A stretch of DNA of 64,000 bases from contig CAYVRT010000019.1 in assembly GCA_964453115.1 (NCBI GenBank), positions 1 to 64,000 on the forward strand. The letters are read 5' to 3'. The first letter of the stretch is position 1, and every line of letters begins with the position of its first letter. A model generated the notes under the pieces. The model saw nothing but the letters and a program-made list of their open reading frames with translations. It was not told the DNA's origin and made no database searches. The position numbers and the translations under genes were made by a program. Below, piece after piece: positions 7,360-16,567 of this stretch. Source of the stretch: JAIWNK01 sp964453115. Lineage in GTDB: Bacteria; Chloroflexota; Anaerolineae; Anaerolineales; Anaerolineaceae.

Positions 7360-8775
7360 TTGCTCACTCTGGCCGATATTCTCGAAGCCCTGACCGGCAC
7401 CCGCCCCGAAAATGCCTCGCTGATTCTCAGTGAGGCAGCGATTGATTCAAGGCAGGTCATCCCCGCTGCGCTGTTTGTTGCCCTGCCGGGCGAACGCGCC
7501 GATGGTCACGACTATGTCGGTGCAGCATTTGAGCGCGGTGCGGCACTGGCGCTGGTGCAAAAAGACCTCTCGGATCGCTTCCCCACCCTGGACCTGCGCA
7601 ACGAATCGGACGTTGCCACAAGCATTCAATTGCAACCGCCCTTCTGCCTGCTTGTGCCTGATAGCCTGAAAGCGCTGCAAACCATTGCCGCCGCCTGGCG
7701 GCGCAAGTTGAACGTACGCAGCATTGGCATCACCGGCAGCGTGGGAAAATCCACCACCAAAGAGCTGGTCAGTGAGGTAATCAGTCAGCGCTACCGCACG
7801 CTGAAAAATATCGGCAACCTGAACAACGAAATTGGCCTGCCGCTGACCCTTTTGCGACTCGGGCCGGGTCACGAACGCGCCGTGCTGGAAATGGGCTTCT
7901 ACGTCCCCGGCGAAATTGAATTTCTCTGTAACCTGGCCCTGCCCAGCATCGGCGTCATCACCAATGTTGGCTCCGTTCACGCCGAGCGCGCCGGGTCGCA
8001 GGAAGCAATTGCGCGCGGTAAGGCCGAACTGGTGCAATCCCTGCCAGCCAATGGCTGGGCGATCCTCAACTATGACGACCCCTGGGTGCGTCCAATGGCC
8101 GAGAAGACCCGGGCCAATGTGCTGTACTATGGGCTGGACCCGCGCGCCCACCTGTGGGCCGATGAAATCAGCGGCATGGGGCTCAGCGGCATCCGCTTCC
8201 GCCTGCACTACCAGCGCGAAATTCTGCACCTGCGTGTGCCGCTCATCGGCCAACATTCGGTGCATACGGCGCTGCGCGCTGCTGCTGTTGGGTTGGTTGA
8301 GGGGCTCACCTGGCCTGAAATCATTCGCGGCTTGCAACAAGGCCACACCCAGCTGCGCCTGGTCGCCGTCCACACCCCCGGCGGGGCCTTGCTATTGGAT
8401 GACACCTACAATGCCTCGCCCGAATCCACCCTGGCTGCGCTCAATCTGCTGGCCGAAATGGGCGGTCGGCGCATTGCCGTGCTGGGGGATATGCTGGAGC
8501 TTGGCCCCTATGAACAGCAGGGGCATGAAATGGTGGGCGTGCGCGCCGCCGAAGTTGCGCGGCTGTTGGTCACAGTTGGCGAACGCGGCGCACTGATAGC
8601 CGCTGCCGCCCAATCTGCCGGGCTTGCAAAGCGCTCCATCCACAGCGTTGCCACCACGCAAGAGGCCATTGAACTGTTGAGCAGCCTGCTGCACGAAGGC
8701 GATGTTGTGCTGGTGAAAGGCTCTCACGGTTTGCGTATGGACCGCATTGTTACCGCATTGGAGAAAAACGCATGA
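7360..8775 (+). CDS. murF: UDP-MurNAc-tripeptide-D-Ala-D-Ala ligase MurF
   Basis: 471 residues. The Mur ligase ATP loop GITGSVGKSTTKE lies at about 124-136; LKNIGNLNNEIGLPLTLL and LLLDDTYNASPES are MurF signatures distinguishing it from MurE. It adds D-Ala-D-Ala to the UDP-MurNAc-tripeptide in the cytoplasm. The start is a TTG at 7360, with AAAGAGGA ending about 6 nt upstream; the longer frame to 6997 only overlaps ftsI. The stop overlaps the mraY start by 4 nt (ATGA), a translational-coupling arrangement. Confidence 0.93.
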   Translation: MLTLADILEALTGTRPENASLILSEAAIDSRQVIPAALFVALPGERADGHDYVGAAFERGAALALVQKDLSDRFPTLDLRNESDVATSIQLQPPFCLLVPDSLKALQTIAAAWRRKLNVRSIGITGSVGKSTTKELVSEVISQRYRTLKNIGNLNNEIGLPLTLLRLGPGHERAVLEMGFYVPGEIEFLCNLALPSIGVITNVGSVHAERAGSQEAIARGKAELVQSLPANGWAILNYDDPWVRPMAEKTRANVLYYGLDPRAHLWADEISGMGLSGIRFRLHYQREILHLRVPLIGQHSVHTALRAAAVGLVEGLTWPEIIRGLQQGHTQLRLVAVHTPGGALLLDDTYNASPESTLAALNLLAEMGGRRIAVLGDMLELGPYEQQGHEMVGVRAAEVARLLVTVGERGALIAAAAQSAGLAKRSIHSVATTQEAIELLSSLLHEGDVVLVKGSHGLRMDRIVTALEKNA

Positions 8776-9764
8776 CAGACACTTCCCTGGCCCTGGCTTT
8801 GAGTGGATTGAGCTTCATGCTGGCTGTCATTTGGGGCAACCCGTTGCTACGTGTATTGCGCCACCTCAAAATTGGCAAGCTCATCCGGTTAGAAGGCCCC
8901 GATAGCCACATGACCAAAATGGGCACCCCCACCATGGGCGGTGTGATGATTCTGGCCCCCGTCACACTGTTAACGGTGCTGCTCAATGCAGCCAGTTTGC
9001 TGGGCCTGAATGTCTTGGGGCGCTCGGTCATGCTGCCGCTCCTGGTTATGCTCGGCTTTGCTGCACTGGGCGCGCTGGATGATTGGGAAGGCATTCGCGG
9101 CCCTCGGCGTGGGCTGGGCATGCGCGCCCGCACCAAATTCCTCTTCCAGGTGCTGCTGGCAGTCGGCACAGCCATCGTCCTGCGCTATGTGCTGGATGCC
9201 CCAACCATGTACTGGCCCGGTGGCGAAGGCGAAATTGAGCTTGGCTTCTGGTACATTCCTGTAGCAGCTTTTGTCATCGTCAGCGGGTCCAATGCCGTCA
9301 ACTTCACCGATGGGCTGGATGGGCTGGCTGGCCTCATCTCGGCCACCTGTTTTGTTGCATATGGCAGTATTGCCATCATGCAGGGGCAGGTCTTTCTGGC
9401 GCGCTTCTGTTTCACCCTGGTTGGTGCGCTGTTTGGCTTCTTGTGGTTCAATGTTCATCCCGCCCAACTCTTCATGGGCGATACCGGTTCGCTGGCGCTC
9501 GGCGCCACCCTGGCAGTAGTTTCGCTGATGACCGGGCAATGGCTGTTGCTGCCGCTGATTGCCATCATCCCCATGAGCGAGGTAATCAGCGTCATCATTC
9601 AAATTGCCTACTTCAAGCTGACGCACGGCAAGCGCTTCTTCAAAATGGCGCCCCTGCATCATCATTTCGAGCTGCTCGGCTGGAGCGAAACCCAGGTCGT
9701 GCAGCGCTTTTGGCTGGTCAGCCTGCTGGCCGCCATGCTGGGCGTCGCCCTGGCCTTTGTATGA
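8772..9764 (+). CDS. mraY: Phospho-MurNAc-pentapeptide transferase MraY
   Basis: 330 residues with about ten membrane segments. Signatures: DSHMTKMGTPTMGG near residue 45, the Asp-rich loop NFTDGLDGLAG near residue 178, and the histidine loop APLHHHFELLGWSETQVV near residue 295. It transfers phospho-MurNAc-pentapeptide to undecaprenyl phosphate, giving lipid I. It overlaps murF by 4 nt at its start. Confidence 0.97.
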   Translation: MTDTSLALALSGLSFMLAVIWGNPLLRVLRHLKIGKLIRLEGPDSHMTKMGTPTMGGVMILAPVTLLTVLLNAASLLGLNVLGRSVMLPLLVMLGFAALGALDDWEGIRGPRRGLGMRARTKFLFQVLLAVGTAIVLRYVLDAPTMYWPGGEGEIELGFWYIPVAAFVIVSGSNAVNFTDGLDGLAGLISATCFVAYGSIAIMQGQVFLARFCFTLVGALFGFLWFNVHPAQLFMGDTGSLALGATLAVVSLMTGQWLLLPLIAIIPMSEVISVIIQIAYFKLTHGKRFFKMAPLHHHFELLGWSETQVVQRFWLVSLLAAMLGVALAFV

Positions 9765-9772
9765 GGTTGCAA

Positions 9773-11143
9773 ATGAATCCTGGTTGGAAAAAACATCGCG
9801 TCCTGATCATCGGCATCGCCCGGCAAGGGGTTGCCCTGGCGCGCTACCTGGCGGCACAGGGCGCCGATGTCACCCTCAACGACCAGCGGGATGCTGAACA
9901 ACTATCAGCCACCCGTCAGGCACTGGCCGACCTGCCCATTGCCTGGGCCCTGGGCGGGCATCCGCTCAGCCTGCTCGACGGAATCGAGACAGTCTGCGTC
10001 TCGGGCGGTGTGCCGCTCACCCTACCCATCATTCAAGAAGCACAGCGGCGCGGCCTGCACTTGACGAATGATACCCAGGTCTTTCTCGACTCAGTACCCT
10101 GCAAAGTGATTGGCATTACCGGCTCGGCCGGAAAAACCACCACCACCACCCTGGTTGGACGCATGGCGCAAGCCCTGCACCCCCATCCGGTTTGGGTGGG
10201 CGGCAACATCGGGCAACCGCTGGTGGAACGACTGGATGAGATTCAGCACCGCCATCTCGTCATTCTGGAGCTTTCCAGCTTCCAACTGGAACTGGTCACC
10301 CTGTCGCCACAGGTCAGCGCCGTGCTAAACATCACCCCCAACCACCTTGACCGGCATGGAACCATGCAGGCCTACACAGCCGCCAAAGCACGTATTCTGG
10401 ATTTTCAAACCCCCGCCGATATTGCCATTCTCAACCAGCAAGACCCCGGCTCGGCGGCATTGGCCGAACGAGTGCGCGGGCGCTGCCTGTGGTTTGGAAT
10501 GCAACGCCCACCAGCTGGACAAGCAGGCTGCTTCTTTGCCGATGGGAAAATTTGCCACACCGATGGGCAGACCGAACAGGCACTCTTTGATCAGGAGAAA
10601 ATTCTACTGCGCGGCGCACATAACCTGCTCAATGTCCTGGCTGCCTGCACCATTGCCCTGGCTGCCGGGCTGCCCGGCGAAGGGCTGGTGCAGGGTGTCG
10701 AGAATTTCGGCGGCGTGCCCCACCGCCTGGAGCTGGTACGCAGCCTGCGCGGCGTGCGCTGGTACAACGACTCAATCGCCACAGCTCCCGAACGAACAAT
10801 TGCCGCAATTCGATCCTTCAATGAGCCGCTCATCCTGCTGCTGGGCGGGCGCGACAAAAACCTGCCCTGGGACGACCTGGCCGAAATCGTGCGGCAGCGG
10901 GCATGTAAGGTTATCATCTTTGGCGAAGCAGGCGAGAAAATTTTCGCCGCCCTGCAACAAGCCGGGTTTACCGGCACCATTCTGCACACCGAAAAATTGC
11001 AGGCGGCTGTGCAGGCCGCCGCCCGCCTGGCCGAAACAGGCGAGGTGGTGTTGCTCTCACCGGGCGGCACCAGTTTCGATGAATTTGTAGATTTTGAACA
11101 GCGCGGGGAGCGCTTCCGGCAATGGGTGAAGGAGATTCAATGA
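9773..11143 (+). CDS. murD: UDP-MurNAc-L-Ala:D-Glu ligase MurD
   Basis: 456 residues. The Rossmann start VLIIGIARQGVALARYL, ATP loop GITGSAGKTTTTTLVG (about 112-127), NITPNHLDRHGTM and the C-terminal YNDSIATAPERTIAAI and LLLGGRDKNLPW mark MurD. It adds D-Glu to UDP-MurNAc-L-Ala. Two starts compete: ATG at 9761 overlapping the mraY stop, and ATG at 9773 with GAGG 6 nt upstream. I prefer 9773 for its ribosome site; the difference is four residues. Confidence 0.93.
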   Translation: MNPGWKKHRVLIIGIARQGVALARYLAAQGADVTLNDQRDAEQLSATRQALADLPIAWALGGHPLSLLDGIETVCVSGGVPLTLPIIQEAQRRGLHLTNDTQVFLDSVPCKVIGITGSAGKTTTTTLVGRMAQALHPHPVWVGGNIGQPLVERLDEIQHRHLVILELSSFQLELVTLSPQVSAVLNITPNHLDRHGTMQAYTAAKARILDFQTPADIAILNQQDPGSAALAERVRGRCLWFGMQRPPAGQAGCFFADGKICHTDGQTEQALFDQEKILLRGAHNLLNVLAACTIALAAGLPGEGLVQGVENFGGVPHRLELVRSLRGVRWYNDSIATAPERTIAAIRSFNEPLILLLGGRDKNLPWDDLAEIVRQRACKVIIFGEAGEKIFAALQQAGFTGTILHTEKLQAAVQAAARLAETGEVVLLSPGGTSFDEFVDFEQRGERFRQWVKEIQ

Positions 11144-12399
11144 GTAACCATACAGTTTCCTGGAACAGCGAAAGCCCAACTGCTCAGCGCCGTCCCATCC
11201 ACCTGCGCATGGACGTGCCATTCTTCATCGTTGCTTTCTGTTTGCTGGCCTTTGGCCTGCTGATGGTCTATTCGGCCAGTTTGCAGCCCTCCATCATCCT
11301 CAAAGGCACGCCCTATCACTTCTTCCTCAATCAAATCAAATGGGCTGTGCTGGGCGTTTTGGTTGCAACCATTGCCATGTATGTAGATTACCGCAAGCTT
11401 AAGCCCTTCATCGTGCCGATGATCATTCTCACCCTCTTGCTGCTGTTGGGAGTACTGATTTTTGGCGAAGAACGGCTAAACGCCCGGCGCTCTTTTGCTG
11501 GCGGCTCCATGCAACCTTCCGAGCTTGCCAAGCTGGCCGTTGTGCTATACCTGGCCTACTGGCTGAATGCCAAGAAAGATAACATCAACAACATCACCGT
11601 CGGCCTCATCCCCCTGCTCAGCATCCTGGGCATCATCAGTGGGCTCATTCTGTTGCAACCAGATATCAGCGCCGCGGCCACCATCATCCTGCTTGGCATG
11701 TTGCTCTTCTTCCTGGCTGGCGGCAACTTCCGCCAAATTCTGATCGTTGGTGTTGCCACCCTGCTGCTCGGCAGCCTGATTGTCACAGCCAGTTCGTCGC
11801 TGAACCAAACAGCCCGGAATCGTCTCGGCGATTACATCAGCGGTCTGCAAGACCCGGCCCAGGCCTCCGAACACATTCAGCGCAGCATTGAATCGGTCGT
11901 GCGCGGCGGCGTGTTTGGCGTGGGCATTGGGCGCGGCACGACCAAGTTCACTGGTCTGCCCGTTGCACACACCGACTCAATTTTTGCCGTCATCGTTGAA
12001 GAAACCGGCCTGATTGGTGGCATTCTAACCGTCCTGCTCTACACGGCCTTTTTGTGGCGTGGGCTAAAAATTTCACTCGCCGCCCCCGACTTGGTAGGGC
12101 GCATCCTGGCTTCTGGGTTAACCCTGTGGGTCTTTCTGGAGGCCACAATCAACATCGGCGTGATGGTTAACCTGCTGCCCTTTGCTGGAAACGCGCTGCC
12201 CTTCATCAGCGCTGGCGGCTCCAGCCTGACTGCCAGCCTGGTGGCTGTGGGATTAATTTTGAATGTCTCGCGCGTGACTGCGCTGGAGAAAGAGAAACTT
12301 TCAGAAGGGAGGTCGGTCCATGCGGTTACTGATTTGCGCTGGCGGAACGGGCGGCGGGGTCTCCCCCGCACTCGCCGTTCTGCAAGCACTCGGCAGTGA
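11140..12399 (+). CDS. ftsW: Lipid II polymerase FtsW (SEDS glycosyltransferase)
   Basis: 419 residues, about ten transmembrane helices. The SEDS signatures FLNQIKWAVLGV, GGSMQPSELAKLAVVLYLA, GVGIGRGTTKF and PFISAGGSSLTASLVAVGL are present. It polymerises septal glycan strands with FtsI. AAGGAG lies 5 nt before the ATG, which overlaps the murD stop (ATGA). The C-terminal tail runs 80 nt into murG in another frame, a long overlap; the final 30 or so residues (rich in Arg) look like translated murG leader rather than conserved FtsW. Confidence 0.93.
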   Translation: MSNHTVSWNSESPTAQRRPIHLRMDVPFFIVAFCLLAFGLLMVYSASLQPSIILKGTPYHFFLNQIKWAVLGVLVATIAMYVDYRKLKPFIVPMIILTLLLLLGVLIFGEERLNARRSFAGGSMQPSELAKLAVVLYLAYWLNAKKDNINNITVGLIPLLSILGIISGLILLQPDISAAATIILLGMLLFFLAGGNFRQILIVGVATLLLGSLIVTASSSLNQTARNRLGDYISGLQDPAQASEHIQRSIESVVRGGVFGVGIGRGTTKFTGLPVAHTDSIFAVIVEETGLIGGILTVLLYTAFLWRGLKISLAAPDLVGRILASGLTLWVFLEATINIGVMVNLLPFAGNALPFISAGGSSLTASLVAVGLILNVSRVTALEKEKLSEGRSVHAVTDLRWRNGRRGLPRTRRSASTRQ

Positions 12400-13450
12400 A
12401 ACAACCGCCACCGTGTTATGGGTGGGTGGTGAAGGTGGCATGGAGGCTGACCTGGTAAAACGCCAGGGTCTGGACTATCGCGCCATCCCTGCCGCCGGGG
12501 TGCATGGCGTGGGACTGCGCGCCTTGCCCGGCAACCTGCTGCGTCTGCTGCGCGGCAGCTTTGCCGCCCGCCGCATCGTGAACGAATTCAAGCCCGATAT
12601 ATTGTTCTTCACCGGTGGCTACGTGGCCGTGCCAATGGCACTTGCCGCCGGACGCCGCCCGCGCCTGCTCTATGTTCCCGACCTTGAGCCAGGCCTGGCG
12701 CTCAAGGCCCTGGCGCCAATGGCATCGCACCTGGCGCTGACTGCCCCAGCCTCGGCCAGCTATTTCAATCGTCGCATCCCACACACCATCACCGGCTACC
12801 CAACACGCGCCGAATTGGCCCGCTGGACTCGTTCAGAGGCCCGGCAAACCCTCGCCATCCCCGAAGGCGAACCCGTTGTGTTGGTAATGGGCGGCAGCAA
12901 AGGCGCCCACTCCATCAATCGCGCCCTGGCAGGCATCCTGCCCGACCTGCTCAACGAGGCCCACGTTTTGCACCTGAGCGGCAAACTGGATTGGCCGGAA
13001 GTTCATGCCCATCAGCAACAGCTCAACCCTGCGCAGGCTGCCCGCTATCATCCATTTCCCTACCTGCACGAAGAAATGGGTGCGGCTCTGGCAGCCGCCG
13101 ATTTGGCTGTTTGCCGGGCCGGTGCCTCCACCCTGGGCGAACTGCCGCTCTTTGGTCTGCCCGCCCTTCTCGTCCCCTACCCCTACGCCTGGCGCTACCA
13201 AAGCGTCAATGCCGCCTACCTGGTGGAAAAAGGCGCCGCCCAATCAATGCGCGATGAACAATTGGGGCAGGAATTGCTGCCCACCCTGCATTCTCTGCTC
13301 AGAAACGAAACCAAACGTCTGCAAATGCGCCAGGCCATGCAGTCCCTGGCCCACCCGCAAGCCGCCCAAACCCTGGCCCGCCTGCTCATTCAGCTGGCCC
13401 AGGCGCCCTCGCAGCCTTCGCGACAGCGAGGAAAGGAAGCCCCCCTATGA
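12320..13450 (+). CDS. murG: UDP-GlcNAc:lipid I GlcNAc-transferase MurG
   Basis: 376 residues, GT-B fold. N-terminal loop AGGTGGGVSPALAVLQAL (most MurG proteins have GGTGGH, so His is replaced by Gly here), second glycine loop VLVMGGSKGAHSINRAL, and donor-site CRAGASTLGELPLFGLPALLVPYP. It makes lipid II at the inner membrane face. GGGAGG at 12307-12312 sits 7 nt before the ATG, inside the ftsW tail. The C-terminal end overlaps the next gene by 4 nt. Confidence 0.93.
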   Translation: MRLLICAGGTGGGVSPALAVLQALGSETTATVLWVGGEGGMEADLVKRQGLDYRAIPAAGVHGVGLRALPGNLLRLLRGSFAARRIVNEFKPDILFFTGGYVAVPMALAAGRRPRLLYVPDLEPGLALKALAPMASHLALTAPASASYFNRRIPHTITGYPTRAELARWTRSEARQTLAIPEGEPVVLVMGGSKGAHSINRALAGILPDLLNEAHVLHLSGKLDWPEVHAHQQQLNPAQAARYHPFPYLHEEMGAALAAADLAVCRAGASTLGELPLFGLPALLVPYPYAWRYQSVNAAYLVEKGAAQSMRDEQLGQELLPTLHSLLRNETKRLQMRQAMQSLAHPQAAQTLARLLIQLAQAPSQPSRQRGKEAPL

Positions 13451-13980
13451 TGAGCCTGACCGTCACCTTTTGGATGTATGTAATCACCTTCGCAGTGGTT
13501 GGTGCCATGCGTGGTTGGGTGAAGGAACTGCTGGTTGTTTTCAGCGTCATCCTGTGCCTCTTCCTGATCAACGTCCTGGATACCTTCACGCCCGTCTTTC
13601 GCGTCCTGGCTGGCTCGCCCATCTCGCTCTTTTGGGTCAAAACCATTTTGCTGCTGGTATTAACCTTTTTCGGCTACCAATCTCCCAATATTCCCAAAAT
13701 TGCCAGCACCGGCAAACTGGCGCGTGACCGGCTGCAAGATGTACTGCTTGGCTTTGTCCTCGGCGCAATTAACGGTTTCTTTGTCTTTGGCACCATCTGG
13801 TACTTTTTGGATAGCGCTGGCTACCCATTCGCCTTCATTTACCCGCCCATGGATGGCGACCCGCTCGCCCAAAGCGCCTACAACATGTTGCCCTTCCTGC
13901 CACCCAACTGGCTCGTCCCGCCCTACATCTACTTCGCCGTTGGCCTGGCATTCGTCTTTGTTCTGGTGGTATTCATCTAA
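13447..13980 (+). CDS. CvpA-like four-helix membrane protein
   Basis: 177 residues with about four hydrophobic segments. The N-terminal part (VVGAMRGWVKELLVVFSVILCLFL) resembles the start of the CvpA/colicin V production family (GxxRGxxKE after the first helix), and the length fits. It overlaps murG by 4 nt and ends 4 nt before murC, so it is embedded in the cell-wall operon, where standard dcw clusters have no such gene. The role is not established; membrane organisation during envelope synthesis is a guess from position. Confidence 0.6.
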   Translation: MMSLTVTFWMYVITFAVVGAMRGWVKELLVVFSVILCLFLINVLDTFTPVFRVLAGSPISLFWVKTILLLVLTFFGYQSPNIPKIASTGKLARDRLQDVLLGFVLGAINGFFVFGTIWYFLDSAGYPFAFIYPPMDGDPLAQSAYNMLPFLPPNWLVPPYIYFAVGLAFVFVLVVFI

Positions 13981-13984
13981 ACCT

Positions 13985-15406
13985 ATGACACACATTCACC
14001 TGATTGGAATTGGAGGAAGCGGACTTTCCGCAATTGCCCGGCTGCTGCTGGAACAGGGCCATACCGTCAGCGGCTCGGACCACAGTGCATCGCCGTTGAT
14101 TGCCGAACTGGCGCTGGCTGGCATTGCCGTGATGATTGGTCACGACCCGCAGCACATTCACGGCGCCGACCTGGTTGTGCGATCCTCCGCCATCCCCGAC
14201 CACAACTGCGAAGTGCAGGCCGCCCTGCAAGCCGGCATTCCCGTCCTCAAGCGGGCCGAATTCCTCGGCCAATTGATCCAGGATCATCAGACCCTGGCCG
14301 TTGCTGGCACGCACGGCAAAACCACCACCACCGCTCTGCTAGCCTGGCTGTTACACAGCCTCAACAAGCAACCCTCCTATCTGATTGGCGGAATCGCCAA
14401 AAATTTAGGCGTCAATGCTCATGCCAACAGCGGTGCACAATTCGTCATCGAGGCGGATGAATACGACCGCATGTTCCTTGGCCTGAGCCCCGACCTGGCA
14501 ATTGTGCTGAACGCTGAACACGACCACCCCGATTGCTTCCCCACCCCGCAGGACTATCAACAAGCCTTTGTTCAATTTGTCCAGCGCATCCGCAGCCAAC
14601 CAGGGCCCGGCCTGTTGCTCACCGGTTACGACACCCCCAACAGCCGCGCATTGCAAACCGCCCTCCCGCGCGGCTGCCGCGCCCAAACCTTTGGCCTGCA
14701 AGAAGGCGCCAATTATCGCGCCGAAGACCCGCACAGCAACCCCCTGGGCGGTGTTTCCTTCCGCCTGACGCACAATGGCAAAACTCTGCTCGAAGAAGTG
14801 CAATTGCAAATTCCGGGGCTGCACAACGCCAGCAATGCCTGCGCCGCGCTAGCAGCGCTCTGCGAACTGGGCCTGACTGAGGCTCAGCGAACACAGGCCG
14901 CTCAGGCTGCCAGCCAATTCAAAGGCGCAGGTCGCCGCTTTGATGTGTTGGGGCAGGCAGGTGGCATCACCATCATCAACGATTATGCCCATCACCCAAC
15001 CGAAATCCGCACCACCCTGGCCGCTGCCCGCAGCCGTTACCCCCAAGGCCGCATTTGGGCGCTTTGGCAACCGCACACCTACTCGCGTACCCAAACCCTG
15101 TTGGATGACTTCTGCGATGCATTCAATCAGGCCGATCAGGTCATCATCACCCCCATCTATGCAGCCCGCGAGCAGGCCAGCAATTTCACTACAGAAAATA
15201 TCCTGGCACGTTTCTACAGCCGCTGTCATGTTGCTGCCCCGCAAAACTGGGCAAAAGCCGGCCACAACGCCGAAGAAATTACCGCCGCATTGGTTGCAGA
15301 ACTGCGCCCCGGCGACGTGCTGCTTGTCCTCTCCGCCGGAGATGCCGACCAGATTGGCCGAGATGTTTTTCACCACTTCCAAAACCTGGAGAAAAGCCAT
15401 GCCTGA
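13985..15406 (+). CDS. murC: UDP-MurNAc:L-Ala ligase MurC
   Basis: 473 residues. HLIGIGGSGLSAIARLL at the N terminus, ATP loop AGTHGKTTTTALLAWLL (about 107-123), EADEYDRMFLGLSPDLAIVLNAEHDHPD and INDYAHHPTEIRTTL identify MurC. It ligates L-Ala to UDP-MurNAc, the first amino acid of the stem. The upstream open frame overlaps the previous gene; the family start is the ATG at 13985, which has no clear Shine-Dalgarno and lies 4 nt after the previous stop, so translation is probably coupled. Confidence 0.95.
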   Translation: MTHIHLIGIGGSGLSAIARLLLEQGHTVSGSDHSASPLIAELALAGIAVMIGHDPQHIHGADLVVRSSAIPDHNCEVQAALQAGIPVLKRAEFLGQLIQDHQTLAVAGTHGKTTTTALLAWLLHSLNKQPSYLIGGIAKNLGVNAHANSGAQFVIEADEYDRMFLGLSPDLAIVLNAEHDHPDCFPTPQDYQQAFVQFVQRIRSQPGPGLLLTGYDTPNSRALQTALPRGCRAQTFGLQEGANYRAEDPHSNPLGGVSFRLTHNGKTLLEEVQLQIPGLHNASNACAALAALCELGLTEAQRTQAAQAASQFKGAGRRFDVLGQAGGITIINDYAHHPTEIRTTLAAARSRYPQGRIWALWQPHTYSRTQTLLDDFCDAFNQADQVIITPIYAAREQASNFTTENILARFYSRCHVAAPQNWAKAGHNAEEITAALVAELRPGDVLLVLSAGDADQIGRDVFHHFQNLEKSHA

Positions 15407-15620
15407 GAAGAAGAAACCGCACAACACCCAACGCACCTACGCCGCCGAAACGACCACCACGCTGCAAATCGTCCCCCTACCCGAGGAGGACTCGCACCAA
15501 CGGAACCCATCGCGACCCGGTCAGCAGGGCGCTGTTGCACCCCAACCACGAACGCCCATCAGCCCTGCCGAACAGCAGGCACTCGTGGATAAACTAATCC
15601 ATTTTTTGAGCAAATTCTAA
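15399..15620 (+). CDS. Small hypothetical protein between murC and murB
   Basis: 73 residues, strongly polar: basic start MPEKKKPHNTQRTYAAE, a Pro/Gln-rich middle, then a short predicted amphipathic helix ISPAEQQALVDKLIHFLSKF at the end. GGAG (15388-15391) lies 7 nt before the ATG and the start overlaps murC by 8 nt, with the stop 10 nt before murB, so placement and ribosome site support a real gene. I recognise no family. Disordered tail plus terminal helix suggests a small adaptor; that is inference. Confidence 0.55.
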   Translation: MPEKKKPHNTQRTYAAETTTTLQIVPLPEEDSHQRNPSRPGQQGAVAPQPRTPISPAEQQALVDKLIHFLSKF

Positions 15621-15630
15621 TCCCCTTGCC

Positions 15631-16566
15631 ATGAAGTCTTCCCGCCATCTGCCCTTGCCCGCCCTGCGCACCCTGTTTGGCAACCGCCTGCAGGAGAATG
15701 TCGCTTTGCGCAATTACACCACCGCCCAGGTTGGCGGTGCGGCGGGCGCGTTGCTCATCATCCAAACGCTGGATGAGCTAACCCAGGCTGTGCAATCCCT
15801 GTGGCAGATGGAGGTACCCTTCCACATTCTCGGCAGCGGTTCCAACATACTCATCAGCGATCAAGGCCTACAGGCCGTCATCCTGATCAACCGCGCCCGC
15901 ACAGTAAAGGTTGAAGACCACCCCAACCAGGAAGCCAGTGTCTGGGCCGAATCGGGCGCCAACCTGAGCGGCATTGCCCGTCAGGTAGCACTACGCGGCC
16001 TCAGCGGACTGGAATGGGCCGTTTCCATCCCCGGCACACTCGGCGGTGCGCTATATGGCAACGCCGGCGCGCATGGCAGCGATATGGCCCATGACCTGAT
16101 CCTGGCACAAATCTTGCACCGTACACAAGGTATGCAAACCTGGACACCCGCAGAAATGCAATATCAATATCGTTCCAGCGGCCTCAAGCGCACACCGGGC
16201 CAGGCAATCATCCTTGCTGCCCGGTTACGCCTGACGCACAGCAGCCCGGAAGAAGTCAAGGCCAAAATGCAGACGCTGATTGAAAAACGCCGCGCCACAC
16301 AGCCGCCCGGCGCCAGCCTGGGCTCAATGTTCAAAAACCCACCCGGCGATTACGCCGGACGCCTGATTGAAGCCGCCGGGCTCAAAGGGTATCGCATTGG
16401 CGGGGTCGAAGTCAGCCCCCTCCATGCCAATTTCTTCATCAACAACCAGGATGCGACCGCAGCCGACCTTTATCGCCTCATCCAACATGTGCAGCGCACC
16501 GTCCTGGAGCAATTCAACGTTCAACTCGAGTTGGAAGTTGAACTGTTGGGTAATTTTGGAGCATAA
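15631..16566 (+). CDS. murB: UDP-N-acetylenolpyruvoylglucosamine reductase MurB
   Basis: 311 residues, FAD-dependent. FHILGSGSNILISD (FAD phosphate loop), LEWAVSIPGTLGGALYGNAGAHG, YQYRSSGLK, and LGSMFKNPPGDYAGRLIEAAGLKG with the C-terminal VSPLHANFFIN are visible. It reduces enolpyruvyl-UDP-GlcNAc to UDP-MurNAc. The GSMFKNP motif and short length match the type II MurB found in Gram-positives and related phyla. The stop is followed almost directly by ddl. Confidence 0.95.
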   Translation: MKSSRHLPLPALRTLFGNRLQENVALRNYTTAQVGGAAGALLIIQTLDELTQAVQSLWQMEVPFHILGSGSNILISDQGLQAVILINRARTVKVEDHPNQEASVWAESGANLSGIARQVALRGLSGLEWAVSIPGTLGGALYGNAGAHGSDMAHDLILAQILHRTQGMQTWTPAEMQYQYRSSGLKRTPGQAIILAARLRLTHSSPEEVKAKMQTLIEKRRATQPPGASLGSMFKNPPGDYAGRLIEAAGLKGYRIGGVEVSPLHANFFINNQDATAADLYRLIQHVQRTVLEQFNVQLELEVELLGNFGA

Positions 16567-16567
16567 C

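Noticed and set aside
13005..13727. 240-codon frame across murG and the CvpA-like gene
   Set aside because: Out-of-frame shadow of two overlapping real genes with Pro/Arg/Cys-rich composition.
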